64,000 nucleotides of DNA, taken from contig JACCGJ010006484.1 of assembly GCA_013407085.1 (NCBI GenBank), forward strand, positions 62,001-126,000. The letters are read 5' to 3'. The translations under genes and the position numbers were made by a program. Origin of the DNA: Atriophallophorus winterbourni. Lineage: Eukaryota; Platyhelminthes; Trematoda; Plagiorchiida; Microphallidae. This document shows positions 22,191 through 35,186 of this stretch, piece by piece. Every line of letters starts with the position of its first letter. Position 1 is the first letter of the stretch. The notes beneath the pieces were generated by a model. The model did not search any database. It was not told where the DNA came from and saw only the letters and a program-made list of their open reading frames with translations.

Positions 22191-25100
22191 GAAGTGAAAA
22201 ACCTGCTCTAACCGATTGCATTAAAATTTCTTTGCATTATGATTACACGATCGTTCCTAAACTATTCCAATCGACTGTCGAATTTTCAGAATTTCGAGAT
22301 TTAAAGACGAAGAATGCTGAGGGAGCATTTGGCTCTTCAAATACACTTAGCAACATTATTGTAATCACAACCAGTTTAGTGCAGACGTTTTCGTCATTAA
22401 ATCTCGAAATGTGGAAAATTCGAGTTCATTAATCTGCGTGGAGAGCGATGTGACGCATTCTGCAATAATCTTTCACCATGTGGTCGAATTAATAGTATCG
22501 CTGAAAATTCGTGTACTCGAATAAAGCCATTTTTCTTCTTCTTCTATGTAAACATAAGGGTGCAAACTATAAAAGGCTAAAGCAGGTCAAGTATTCGTTG
22601 ATTACCGTTTCCGGTAAGCGTACTAGGATTAATTAGCGTCCAACTATGCTTATTAAAGTTATAAAGCATTTTTCCCAACCGGGTCGGCTGAGATCATTCG
22701 GAGTTCACTCTGAACTGAATACGCACTTTAACATCGCTTATATTTAACCTCATTTTTGTATTGTTCGCACGTTATCCATGCATCACTTTCTTCAAAAAAT
22801 GTATTGATCGAATGTTGCATCAAAAGCATTTCAAACGAAAACTTCTATTTTCGAACCGATCGAGAAACAGTATTGAAAATTATTTCGCTTTCTGAGGTTG
22901 ATTCAACAAAATTATTCCCACGAAAACTTCTCATCCACTGAACAAGCATCTCATCAAAACCCAATTTTCTTCAAAAAGGTGCTCTAAGTAGAGCATGTTG
23001 CATTTCAGTACGTCTCAGTATGGCATTTCAAGATAACTTCGCCAAATAAAACTTCTTATTAAAGAATTACGCATAAATTTAAGTCGTTAATATGATAATT
23101 ATATTCTCCACGATTCTTGTTGTGCGTGCTGTGTACGAATTCAGAACTTTATATTATCGAGTCGAGTCGAATCGGTAGAAATAATTCAGTAGATAAGTTA
23201 TATTTGTAATGCATACCACTACTACTACTAATCTAGTAACCAGGCTCATATGTGATATCAAGTTGGTCATTTAAAATGAAACTTTACCAGAGTATCTTCT
23301 ACTGACCAAAATACTGAATCAAGCACCTAATAAACGGTGTAAGGGTTTATTTCGCAACGATTGTTTTAAAACAAGATTTGACTGGTGTGATCACTTTCTG
23401 GAAGAAACTATGTGGCTGTGCTGGACCCGTGATTCTCCACGAATCGAACTGGTAAATGTTACCCTCGATTGGCAGAGCTATCGATTTTATACGATTTTAT
23501 ACTTGATTTACTTCGCATCGAAAGGAATGTATACGTTCCACGAGTGATTTTGTTTTCTTTTGTCATTCGTAATCTATGCCTCTAATGCTGAATTAAAATC
23601 CTCAAAAGTTATCCGCTTTACAAAAACATGCACAATTTGTGGCCTGAAAAGTATAAGTTTTACTAACAGATTTCCATCTCACCCATTAAAAATATGCAAA
23701 ATGTCGTCTGTCATTCTTTGGTACATTCTACATTTACTATGTGAACTTTACCATGTAAGCATTTTCTCGTTGCAATGCATTGAATAAGTCCTATTACTGG
23801 CATTCACAAAAGTCAGTTGCCCTTAACATAATAATGGATATAAGAAAATATATGCATACAACAAAAAGCTCATTATTGCAATTTTGGTATAGAACACCGA
23901 ATTAACATAAACATGATAATCATCATGAAAAATAACCTAAATCTCTCAAGCTACATCAGCCTAATAGGCAGCCGCTGTAAAACCATTCTTCCGTGACCGA
24001 TGACAGAATATGATTGGACTAATTCTCTTCACTCCATCATTATTGACCCATTGACAACATCATAAATCAACCCATAAGATAATGAAACACACAAATTACT
24101 ACTGAAAGCCTGCAACCAGTCTGCTACTTATTTTGACTAACATCGCAATGGCCCACCTATCATTGCCATCTTATACAAGTACATGGTCGTGTAACGCATG
24201 TCACTTGTAGACTATTGTAGAAACCCTGTCCAGCAGTGGCCTAGTGCCAACGAGTGATATATATTTACTTTTTGCATGAGAATTTGCACATCAAAATGGG
24301 TCTCAGACAGCTGGACGGTAGAAAAACAACTGTTGCAGAACGAAAACGTTCAGCCGGTGTACGATGGAAAATGTTTTGACCGAGCAAGCAAAATGATTCT
24401 ACTCGATTTTCGAAACCAGAACAATTTTTGCCGGTGGATGTGAACAACGGGCTTCGATCGCTTAATGAGTCTTCGTCGTGTTAAATTTTGCGGATAAGAT
24501 TCTGACCTCTTTTAAATAGAACTCAGCTTTCTGTACTTCATTTTAGCAAATTATTTTTGGCTGAGGAATATTAAAGGTCTGGTACATTTCGGTTCGAAGT
24601 CACAAAGAGAAAAAAAGAGAAAACTGATCGACTATTGAGTTGAAAATTAGATTAAAGATTTCACTGAGCAAAACGGGCATTGTTTAGCACCTTCGAATTT
24701 TGAATGTATATCCGAATTCGACTAAGAGGATTGGATTTGCAATCTGTAAGATAAATGGGAAAATGGCACTATTTCTTGAAAATGATTAGTTCATTAACCT
24801 GGCCTTTAGATTACCGATCCGAATCAGGTAAAGCACCTTTCCAGATATATTTATTTATGGATTACGGTTGAATCGATATATAAAAAATACAGCATCAATA
24901 GATCTTGCTTTGACCCTCTGTAAAAAATAGCAGAAAAATACAGAATGTTTGATAACTTTTGAAAAAGAAATATGTCATGTACCCCGAAGTTCAGCTGGCT
25001 CAGTAGTGTAAAATACAACTCTTTTGGAATATACACTTTTGATAAATTGAGAATCAGCTGTACTTTAATAACATGATATAAAATGTTCAACCTTGGTGAA

Positions 25101-26499
25101 AAAATTCATTTTTGACCACGAAGTTAGATAGCAAAACACGGACTAGAGTTCAAATGAGAAAGACCAGATTGTATAGATAATCATGAGCTTGATTAGCTTG
25201 ATCTATTATCAAACCGTTTACACATGAGGATAATATTTGATCAGTTCACATCGTGTATTTGATTGACCGATAAGTCCGTTCGTTTTTATCAAGTTACTTG
25301 TGATTTAATCCTTTTAGCGATTAGCCAAGTTCAGAAACAATATTTTCTATATCAGTCATCGTAAAACAGTGTGAAACATGCCTTAATGATAAAGCTTGCA
25401 GTTTGTTTGAATGCCTTTGTGTCGAACTATGAATGGCTGAGCGGGCTACCGTAGTCAAAACTTTCCAAAGTTTTTCCGTGTGCTGGAAGAAAAGCGGTTG
25501 CTTATACCGAAAAGACTTGGCTCGTATTTGAACACGAATATTTTCATCAGCGGGTGCATTTCGTTCTGACCGGCCAAAAGTGATTGACAGCAACCAACTG
25601 GCAACTACGGTTGGACAAGTTTACACATACTGAAAATACTACAGGTGACCTCTCTTCGGAGAACCAAGAAGCTGCATTCTCACGACTAGACAAATTCTAA
25701 ATTTGATTCTTCGGTTTCACATGAAGCAAATCTTGACAAGAATAATTCAATTTGTGATAAATTAATAAAATTGAGAACTAACACATTATTTGAGTATTAT
25801 ATAAACTTTAGAAAAATGGGGATCGTTTATACTGATTTTGAATGATTTAAAACGTTAATATCCATGGTGAATGTGTGTTCAAATGGATGTAAAAAGAAAT
25901 ATAGCGGTGTTGAAAGTTTTGCTCGATTCATCCTTGTGGTCGTAAGTTAATTGTGAGTGAATCTGAAAATTAAACATGGCAATTTATCATAAAATATCAA
26001 ACTTTATGAATTGCAATTACGATTATTTCCAATATCAAGACACCAGCTTGATTTGTTTAGTTGTAAGACGTTTCAAAGATTGTGTGTAAAGTTGCGCTTT
26101 AACATCCCTACACCCCAGTCCTGGTCCCGCTTCAGTTACCGTGAAATAAATCGAATGGAAAGTTTTCCTAATCTAAAACTTTCTAGGAAACATTATTGCA
26201 AGAACGGATATAAATGTGTTGAACAGGTAATCAACAGTCTGTCTAACATTTGGAAATAGAATATAGAAGAAAATGGCGGATTTCAGGTTACAACCGATAC
26301 TTAACAAAGAATATGTTCACCTAAGCATGTTCTTCCAGCTTTTAGCATAACTACTCCTGAATTAAGATACGTTTGATGATTTATATTGAGCTTATTTACG
26401 ATATCGCACAAAAGAGCGTCTTAAGGTAACAGCCTTTTGTCAGTTTAAATTTCGACCGAAATCTCATCAAAATAACCAAAAAATTTCGATAATTTTGAA
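22191..26499. other. Non-coding stretch
   Basis: AT-rich sequence with only short open frames and no recognised domain on either strand. The segment near 24181-24260 has a weak 'ccagcagtggc' resemblance to Penelope terminal repeats but is not convincing. Confidence 0.45.
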
Positions 26500-26519
26500 G
26501 GATAAAATAGAATAGCTCA

Positions 26520-27525
26520 GATTGCTCAACTACATTCGCCATAACTTTACGAGACGTGGATTACTGTGTAATAGTTTGCTCCGCAATTTCTTTATGAGGC
26601 CAGTACTCTTCCAGGTGTACGCTAACGATATACCTGAAATAGTACGCAGCAAAATCATTTTATTTGAGGATGACATCAAAGTCTGGACTAGCTTACGCAT
26701 CATAGTGAATTGCCAAATTCTACAAAAAGATCTCAAAGCACTTCATACGTGGTCCTTAAGGAACTGCCTACCATTCAACATCTATAAATGTAAAATGTTA
26801 AACGTCGGTAAATCATTCGAATTTACTAACTATCCGGGATCTCAGCAACTTTCATGGGTTACGGAAGAGAAGGGCCTGGGTGTGTGGATTAGCAGTAACT
26901 TGAAGTCTCCACGACAGTGTTCCGTGGTATACAAAAGTCCTGCCAAAGCATAGCACTGCTCAGAAAGATCTTCTGTATTTTCCCAAAGTAGATACCCCTA
27001 CGGATAATAAACACCTATATCCGGCCAACAAGTATGGTCCCCGTGGTTATAAAAGGACATGACCACCGCGCTGCAAAACAGGCCATACGAGGAGAGGTTT
27101 GCATCTCTGAACCTATTTGACTTTTCGTACCGCCGTGTCAGGGGTGATTCGATCCTGCCGTCCAACATTCTTCGTACAGTGAATCACCCACTTGAACACT
27201 TGTTTCATCGGCAAGAAGCACTTTGTAGCAGATCTCATGGCTACCAGTTAATTATTTCACACTCTAGATCAAATTGTCGAAGGTTCTTCTTTGCTGTCTG
27301 AGTGTTTTATATATGGAACTCTCTACCCCCCCATATCATTTGTGCATCAAGCCTGAACATGTTCAAGGCTGAACTTGACAAGTATATGTTGACCCAATCC
27401 AACCTCGCACTTGAATACACAAGCTGACTTTCGATATTGATGCATTCACTATATTTTTAATCCATGGTTACTGTAAAACAGTTGTTATTTGGACCATTAA
27501 ATCTTTGAATAAAATAAACTGGATT
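26520..27525 (+). mobile_element. Decayed CR1/Jockey-like LINE, RT palm to 3' end
   Basis: An open frame of 143 codons (26522-26953) carries 'PVLFQVYANDIPEIV' and 'IILFEDDIKVW', the catalytic block C, in which the usual A of the F/Y-ADD motif is replaced by E. 'LKALHTWSLRNCLPFNIYKC' (20 residues) and 'KMLNVG' are the thumb. After frameshifts, 'RPYEERFASLNLFDFSYRRV' (27082 onward) and 'RSNCRRFFFAV' are the C-terminal tail, and an L-W/Y-N-x-LP remnant follows near 27310. The 3' end has an AATAAA-like 'gaataaaataaa' near 27507. The element is 5'-truncated before block B. Confidence 0.88.
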
Positions 27526-27744
27526 GTCAAATGGAATATGAATATTTACACTCTCTTTTCCACCGAGACTGATTTCGTACAGTTCCTACTCAAGCTCGCG
27601 TTCTTGGAATAAACTCGAAACCGGCAATTGGGTGTGTGATACAAGCAATTGCACTTCCACACATTTACGTGGGCATTGTGCGTTTATGTGTTTACACAAG
27701 GATGCGCAAACCAAACTAAAATTTTCGGATTTTGATATGGCTGC

Positions 27745-27805
27745 TCGCGAAACACGATCGTACTGTCCGTACCTGATGAGTGCAAAGAGCACGAAACCAT
27801 CCTCT
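27745..27805 (+). ncRNA. Hammerhead core with perfect stem II, isolated
   Basis: CTGATGA (27773-27779), GTGC, loop AAAGA, GCAC, GAAA (27793-27796) form a full core with a four-pair stem II. Upstream 'cgatcgtactgtccgtac' matches the region before the core in the 44 and 63 kb units. Downstream, the expected CCGG is CCAT, so stem III and the cleavage site are damaged and homology stops. It is a truncated copy of the same family. Confidence 0.7.
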
Positions 27806-28413
27806 GAAAAGTGTAAGTGTCGCGTACTTTGTAGTTCGATGAATATTAATGTTTTTACCATGAAACCCTAATTTTAATTTGTGTATTTTTAAACAACCAA
27901 TTATTCACAACAATGAATATTCTCAAACCATGAGTGTGTTCTTCAAATTATTTTGCTCCGAGACGGACATTGGCTATTTTATTAATTCTTCTATTACAAC
28001 TATTTCACCGTAAAACGAACTGACAAATATTTTACAAGTCTATTCCTACGGAAGTTTTTTTCATCAAGTGATCTGACGGAATTTTTGTATATTCTATACA
28101 TCGTTTTTTACATTGCACATTTGATTTAATTAGTCCACAGCAACCTATTTCACTCATATGAGATGAATTCTGTCTCAAAATAATATCTCGTGCAAATGCG
28201 ATGAAGTTGAACGAAGTTTGGCGATTTCTCCCGAAGATAAAAACATGGCCCACGCCCAATTCTCACCATTCAATTTCATCTCTACTTGAACGAAATTCCT
28301 TTCAAGACGCTGGCTAGCTGAGTGACTGATCCTATCTGAATGAGCGTTTTGTTTATTCGTTGGCAACCTGGACGCAGTGTTTATCAGTGATCACGCTTCT
28401 GACACAACACTTG

Positions 28414-28436
28414 CATGATGATGATGATGATGATGA
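28414..28436 (+). repeat. ATG trinucleotide microsatellite
   Basis: An uninterrupted run of ATG units (about seven). Confidence 0.9.
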
Positions 28437-29782
28437 AGACGAAAAAGAATAGAAGTGAATTTTTGGTAGTACATAAAAACATAGCTGCAATGAATGGGTG
28501 ATTCACGATAACTTGCTTCGTTAAAAAATGAATCAGCATCGATCAAAATTCGTATTTTTTGTAAATTTACTCATCTACAACATATTTCGTAGTGCACCTT
28601 GGAGAGCAATCCACTCTTGAACGGCAATTTTGTCACCAAATATTTGATAAAGGGTTTATATATTTTGTTTAATGTTTCTTAAGCAACCTTTAGTCATTTC
28701 CAAATTGGTATATTATAATCGCTCTTATCTAATCTTCTGAGTCTTTCTTTTGCAAAGTTAGAATTTCTCGCGTACGTATATATTAATGAAAGTTGCTTAT
28801 AAAGAATAACTGTCGATGTCACAAATAGGATTTGCGTAGCTAACATGAATCTGTGCCTGAAGTTAAATTAAAAGTTACAAAATAGTTAATCATGTAATAC
28901 ATGATGGATAGAAGAAGCTGATAATAATCATAAAATCAACGAACAACTTACACTGATCAATGATTGAACGCGGACATTCAAATTTTGTTTTGGTATTGAG
29001 CACACTGCACTCTGAGGCAATAATAATGTGGAAGCTACTAAATTAATGCTGACGTGCTGCCAAGAATGTGATTAACAATTGTAGACGAATGTCCCGCCCG
29101 TAATCAGCGACTATCAGCTACATGATGTCAATTAGATTTTGCAGTTCGCATACCGTCATAACTGATCGTGTTCCCTGCTAGTCTCTAGACTAGCAATTTG
29201 ATTTGAATCACATTGCAGAGGCAAAATAACGTTCGCTTTTTATTGATTGATCGAAATTCATACCATATTTGACTTCGAATTAAGTAATTTGACAGAACGA
29301 CATGTGATTAGCAGTAGAAATTCATGAAGATTCCGGATTGTACATTTGTAAATCGTTTTAAATGCATATATGATTTTATATCTTATGTAATTCAATAAGA
29401 ATTTGTATTCTCTATGCAAAAATTCTTTTACAACAAAATGCTATAGAAATAGATTTTTGGATTTTCTCTACTTAGTTTGATTGTTTATAGTTGCTATCGC
29501 TGCTTCGGAAGCCGCGTATTCTCAGTTTCGGTACACAAAAGCTAAGCAAACACAGTCCACTTCACATGCATTCAACAAGATTTGCTTCGATTTCACAGCA
29601 ATTCGTTCAACGTTACATGAATCACACTGTCATAACCGCTCGATGATTTTGTCAGGTTGGACATCTGTTGGCGGCGGCACAGAAGGAAAGAAATTAAGTC
29701 TTTTTCCTTTGTCAACACAACAGTGTGGAGGTGTGTGTGTGTGTGGCAAAACTGCTTTGTTAGCTCACCGATCTGCGCGCTC

Positions 29783-29833
29783 GTCCATCCATGCATCCAT
29801 GCATCCATGCATCCATCCGTCCGTCCGTCCGTC
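29783..29833 (+). repeat. Tetranucleotide repeat (CATC/ATGC then CGTC)
   Basis: About 50 bases of CCAT/GCAT-type tetramers that change to CCGT tetramers near 29817. A GT run precedes it at 29731-29744. The reading frames here are low-complexity and not taken as coding. Confidence 0.9.
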
Positions 29834-32361
29834 ACTTAGTGGGATTGTCGAGCAGCGTCATCACGGACATCATCAACCTGTCGTCTGACTTGCTCCTGCA
29901 TCCTCACCTGTCTCGTCAGGAACGGAGACAAATTGACAAATGCAGATGGAAACACAAAACAGCATGGTTGATTTGTTTTCCCATTGCAAATAATCGACAC
30001 ATGTGTACACCCACATTATGTCATCGGCGATGAAACAAGTATAGTCAGAGCTCATCGAACAAACCTGAGCTGACAACAATGTGACATCAATGGGTTCGGT
30101 GGACAGAGTGAGCTGAATCAAATCGATTTGAACAGTATCCTATGAAATTTAATGAGTTCTGACAGTTAGGACAGTGAAATAATCATCGGTAGATTGAATG
30201 CTTTAAGTGCATGCTCATGTATAATTCGGATCAGATTCTAATTTCTAGTGGAATTGGATCATACGTGCAAATACTCACAGGACGGATTAGATTAGTTTCA
30301 TTTGGTTCAGTTTAGCATAACCAAATAGTCTAAATATGATAAGTTCAGATGTTATTACATATATTATGTATACAGTCAAACGAATGCTTAATTGGGGTAA
30401 ATAATTACGAGTGTCTGTATTAAAGACCATCCCGCTATTATATCCATGTGAACATAAACTATAATTTTATGTGAGACAATGGAATTTCACATTCCTCTTG
30501 GTTTACGGGGTTTGAAGAAAATGCAAACAAAAGCTCGATTCCAAATGTCGCGACAATAAGTCTGAATGTGGTCCGACTGTCACAAGGTTTTTGGAAATCC
30601 CTTTTGTTTTTCTGTGAATTTTCAAAACCCTGGTATTTAACATGGAAGAGAGTGACCTCGATAACATTAAATAAACTCGTGAATTTTATGTTGAAAGCGT
30701 GCAGTTAATTTCTTAGCTTTATATGGCCATCGCATTGATCCAACTGAAATTTCATCTCAAATAACCTTCAGCTTTTCACCAAGTCTGGATATCGTGCCAC
30801 GTCAGGTAAAGTTGAGTTGAATGGCTAAAACACCAAATTGTTTCGGTTATTACACAAGACATTATAAGGCATAAAATAGGTTTTTCCATATAGGTTGAAA
30901 TGAAGTTTGCCCCAACAATTTACTCCATAATAAATAATATTATTATTAATATTGATAAGTCTATCTTCATGTTCTCAATAGAACATTCATATTGTTTTAG
31001 AATGAGTGTAACCATTCTACTTTATCTCTTGTGACAGCCTTCTAATTGTGATCAAAAGTCATTTTCCAATCTCAATGCATACGATACTTTCACAATTGGT
31101 TTTCCAAGAAAAGCATATGTAAGTGCGATTACTTGTTGGCCTAAGAAGCCTAATTCAATTTATTAGAAACACGTCAATCCCAGACAGGAATCTGTTACCA
31201 CAACTCCGCTTCTTATCCCAATAGATCATGCTCCACGCGATCGTTTGATAAATCTGGTAACATTCAAATAAATCCTTATTCATTGACATCACAAGTATCA
31301 AGCTTCGTTGTACAAAAGCTGAAGATGTACTTGGAGCCAAGTGAAGACATGATTATCCTGTCGGTTAGACATCTATTGCATACTCACACCCGCTGGCGCG
31401 CTGCAATGGTCATGGGATTTGACATTGGAATCAGTCAGCTATCCTTTCTCTTTGTCTTGAAATTCTATAATAGTAAACGCACACGGTCGTCTGTTAGAGT
31501 TCGTCTCAAGGACTCTTTGATTAGACGTTTCTATGTATCGTAATAATTTTATAAATTTGGTTTGAAATGCGCTCACGTCATTTTCATATTCTTGTTATTG
31601 CTAAATGTAAACTAATTTTCCTATTACAATTGTCTAACTGAATGAACAGATGCTAAAAACATTCAACTGGCATTATTTTTGAAAGGTTTAACGATCGTAT
31701 AATGATTGAACGATAATAGCATGCCCAGAAGCTATTAAGTGGTTCACTTCAGAACTTTAAGGTGGTATTTGTACGATAAAGCATATGCACTCGTGGAACA
31801 CGGCGCAACATTCAATACATTCTGATCACGTGCGCCGAAACAGGTAAAACCGGTAATTGAATGTTTTTTCTATCAAAAGTGAGTTCGAGAATGTACGGTC
31901 AAAGAAAAATAGTATTAACCTAGCAACCTGATTGTCGGTAAACCCTTCAACCGGGAAACTTCAATTTCTGTTCAGTTAAACCCTCCGCTATGTTATAGAA
32001 TACTAATGATACACAACTTTCTGATATCATAAACTAGTTTCCTATTATGCGTACAAATTCATTCTCCCCGTTCTATTAAAATATAAACAATGCTTAACAC
32101 AACTATTCAACATTTTCCATTAAGTACACGTTGACGTGAAAGAGTACTTCATAGAGATTTGGTGCGTAAGATATGGTGAATCACTCTATTCTAACTAGAA
32201 AGCAGTTAGACAGATAGCACCCTATCATCCAGGTTAATAGAGCGTGAAAATTAATCGCTAATATTGGATGTTTAGGTCTCCGTAGCATAAACGAACCCTC
32301 AATGCTGCTAGAACTGCGATTGACACAACGGCCAGGTGGACAGTGTGCAGTAGTCCATCAC

Positions 32362-32377
32362 ACTGACAGCTGTCAGT
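32362..32377. promoter_or_regulatory. Perfect palindrome containing TGACAGCTGTCA
   Basis: ACTGACAGCTGTCAGT is a perfect 16-base palindrome. Its core TGACAGCTGTCA is the published preferred site of dimeric TALE homeodomain proteins (TGIF/PKNOX type) and also contains the E-box CAGCTG. Binding in this genome is an inference. Confidence 0.4.
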
Positions 32378-33210
32378 CATCGTTCTGGCGTCTGTTTGCA
32401 AATCTGTCTCGAAAAGTTAAACAAACCGCTTTCGACAACATGACGATGGTGGTGGTGGTGATGGTGATGATATATCGCGCGTCCTTTGTTCGAATATTTC
32501 ATTAAGATTATTTGACGAATGAGGAACTGTGTGGATGGGAAATACATTTGCCTACAGGATTGTTGGTGATCGCCGTAGCAGATAAAATCGAAAAGAAAAA
32601 GCTGTCATTCTGTCAGATTAGATATAGAGCAGATGCAAGACCAATCGATGGTGCACAAATGATCATCGGTGAAGGCTCAGTGAGAGATGAGAATTGGGTT
32701 ATTTGGAAATCCTAATGGTAAAAATCAATATATGATGATTGTGAAACATTACATTTTTGATCTCGAGTGAAAGAAATGCTTGTAATACGTCGTTGTACCA
32801 AATGTGACTCAATATTTAAACGGTTCGGTGACAATTAATCAATGATTGAATGAAAATGCTGGCATGTTGCACACTGAAAAATGTAAAATCGTTTATTGCC
32901 CCCGTTTCTGTCCAAAGCAATTCGCTCGTGACCGATTTCGCCTGGCAATTAAAACAAAAATACAAGCCTTTGTTTTCAAGCAACACGTCACATCGATCAG
33001 CCGTCAGGCACTTTGGCCTTCAATGTTGTCTCCATCCAAGTCGTCCGTGAATGCCACGAAATCGAATGCACATGTGTTTTGCTTGCTCGCAAATGACTGT
33101 TGTTGTTCACCACCCGATGCATACAGCCTTGTCTTCGAAATGGACCTCACATATGGCATGTTCGGCAGCCGAGGAACGACCGCAGACTTGCTTGCACATG
33201 GTGCGCTCGA

Positions 33211-33234
33211 CTGCCTGCCTGCCTGCCTGCCTGC
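33211..33234 (+). repeat. CTGC tetranucleotide microsatellite
   Basis: Six perfect CTGC units. The overlapping open frames in several phases are a by-product of the repeat. Confidence 0.95.
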
Positions 33235-35154
33235 CCGGTGTTGTTTGTCGATAGGCATGCGAAAATTCCACTCCGTTCCCATGGTCTCTTGTTACAAATC
33301 AGTGACCACGAAGAGTTGACTGTCATACGCCTATACCGATCAATACGAAAAAGAATGATTGAGCAAATGGTGTAATTAAATTCTGTCAACTTGGCCTGTT
33401 CAGGATAGAATCGCTGATCTCGGCAAAATAAAAATTACTGTGGCGTCAGCGCACCTGGCTTTATTGTGGCCAGTTTTTTTGCATTTCCCAGTGGGTAGAG
33501 TATCAAGGCCGAATCGAGGACAATTTACAACCATTTAGTCTTAAAGAACTTTTGAAGCAGCTTGGTTAACCTTGCGATATGAGGTCTTGAGAGTGGGTAA
33601 TAGAAGAAGAAATAAAAATGGCTTTATTCGTATGCATTAACTTGCAGCAATATTAATTTCACCAAAAAATTTAAAAAATTGACGAACAGGTCCTGACATG
33701 AAGTTATAATTTGACGACTAAACGATGTTTCTTATCTGTCTTGATTGATAATCGCCACATGGGATCCAGTTTATTAGCAAATGCCGTAACCGAACTTTTT
33801 TAAACAAAAGTTTGACTGAAATCCCCGGTATCTCGTAATTTGTTCAAACAGTGCGCGTCCAAAATTGACCTCAGTGAATACGAAAACATGATGTATTTGG
33901 CCAACAGATAGCGTTGAAATTTAACGAAAAAAGCATATAAAAACTTGTGCAGAAATTAATTTTATGCCCAGCCGATTTGAAGGCCCCGCAAATAAACGTA
34001 TTCATACACAATACACGATATGCTGAACGTAACGAAATTAGATTTTGCCGTTTTTGACACAAAGTTCACAAAATCTATCAGTGCGTCTTTTCGATTTTTT
34101 CCCACAAATAACACTACATTTGGATGGTACCAAGCCAAGACGCTGTCATTCGAATTATGTATTTATTCGTAAACTTTAAGGCAAAGTGACCGAAATAGTT
34201 TTTATTGGTGACATGTTGTTGTGACTGGCAGCTCTTCCTTATTCATTTCAATTTCTCAATGGATACTAATTCTGTGCAGATTGGCAGTGTTTTTCTGTAA
34301 CTATGCAAGTGCGATGTCATCTTAAGGCATAAAATAGAACAACAAATCGAATTGTTGTTCGGTTGAGCATTGCACGAGGACGGGAAATCCACTGCCACCA
34401 ACGAATGGTTTGTCCAAACGAAACGAACGCAACAAGTTTGAGCTCAGTGAGTTTTCAGTCTCTAGATTTAAATATCTTTATTGGTTATGTAACATTAAAC
34501 GAAGGATGATGAGCTCAAGAATAATCACAGTGCCATTTCGTCGCAAGGGGAAAAACGCTCATTTTGTACGAATTCATTACACGGAAGCACTCTGCGCATC
34601 TGTTCATGAACACCATGTTTATGGTGTCATGTCTGCATAGTGGGGATTCAATGGTCAAACTTTCCGTATTAATGTTCCATGGGCATTAAATTGTATGATA
34701 ACCGAGTTGTAATAAACAGAATACATGCCAATCATCTTTTCGCTAACTGGGAATTGCAAAGAACGATGTTAAAAAGCAGTGATTTTTGAATGTTTGTGTC
34801 ATGAAAAAGTAAGCAAATACACTTGTTTCGTAAACGATTTTTGATCCAGGATCACTCGGTATAGTATGAACCTTATATAAGAGAGGTGTACGCTTTTGAA
34901 TTTGTTAAAAACTTGTTACACCGTTTCGAAAGTAAAAATTTATTTTACATTTGAGAAAAATTGTCAAGAGTGTTTAGCACCGCAACTCTGTTGAGTTGTA
35001 GTTTTAAACCTGATATGATTGCAGTTGCACGAGATTGAAATGGTGTAAGCTTATCGCTTAATATCCATAGCACTCTCTTTTTGGGCATTGCTTAGGTTAT
35101 CAGTATTTTAATAGCTCAGTGCATCTGCGATGTACATACCATTAGCATTTCCAT

Positions 35155-35186
35155 GCTTGGAAGAGGGTCTCCAGACTCTTCCAAGC
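35155..35186. repeat. Near-perfect hairpin (GCTTGGAAGAG arms)
   Basis: GCTTGGAAGAG-GG-TCT is followed, after a CC turn and AGA, by CTCTTCCAAGC. Eleven outer pairs are perfect, and the inner TCT/AGA also pairs after a two-base bulge. It could be an RNA stem-loop of a repeat 3' end or a small foldback. No other copy was noticed in the window. Confidence 0.6.

Noticed and set aside
24181..24260. Possible Penelope terminal-repeat fragment
   Set aside because: Only a short phrase ('gaaaccctgtccagcagtgg') resembles the family; the order of flanking blocks is not preserved.
29481..29888. Open frame of 135 codons
   Set aside because: It runs through a tetranucleotide microsatellite (His/Pro/Ser repeats), is open in several frames at once, and shows no domain.
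33004..33319. Overlapping open frames on both strands, up to 157 codons
   Set aside because: They overlap in four frames across a CTGC microsatellite. Composition is GC-rich and no family motif is present.
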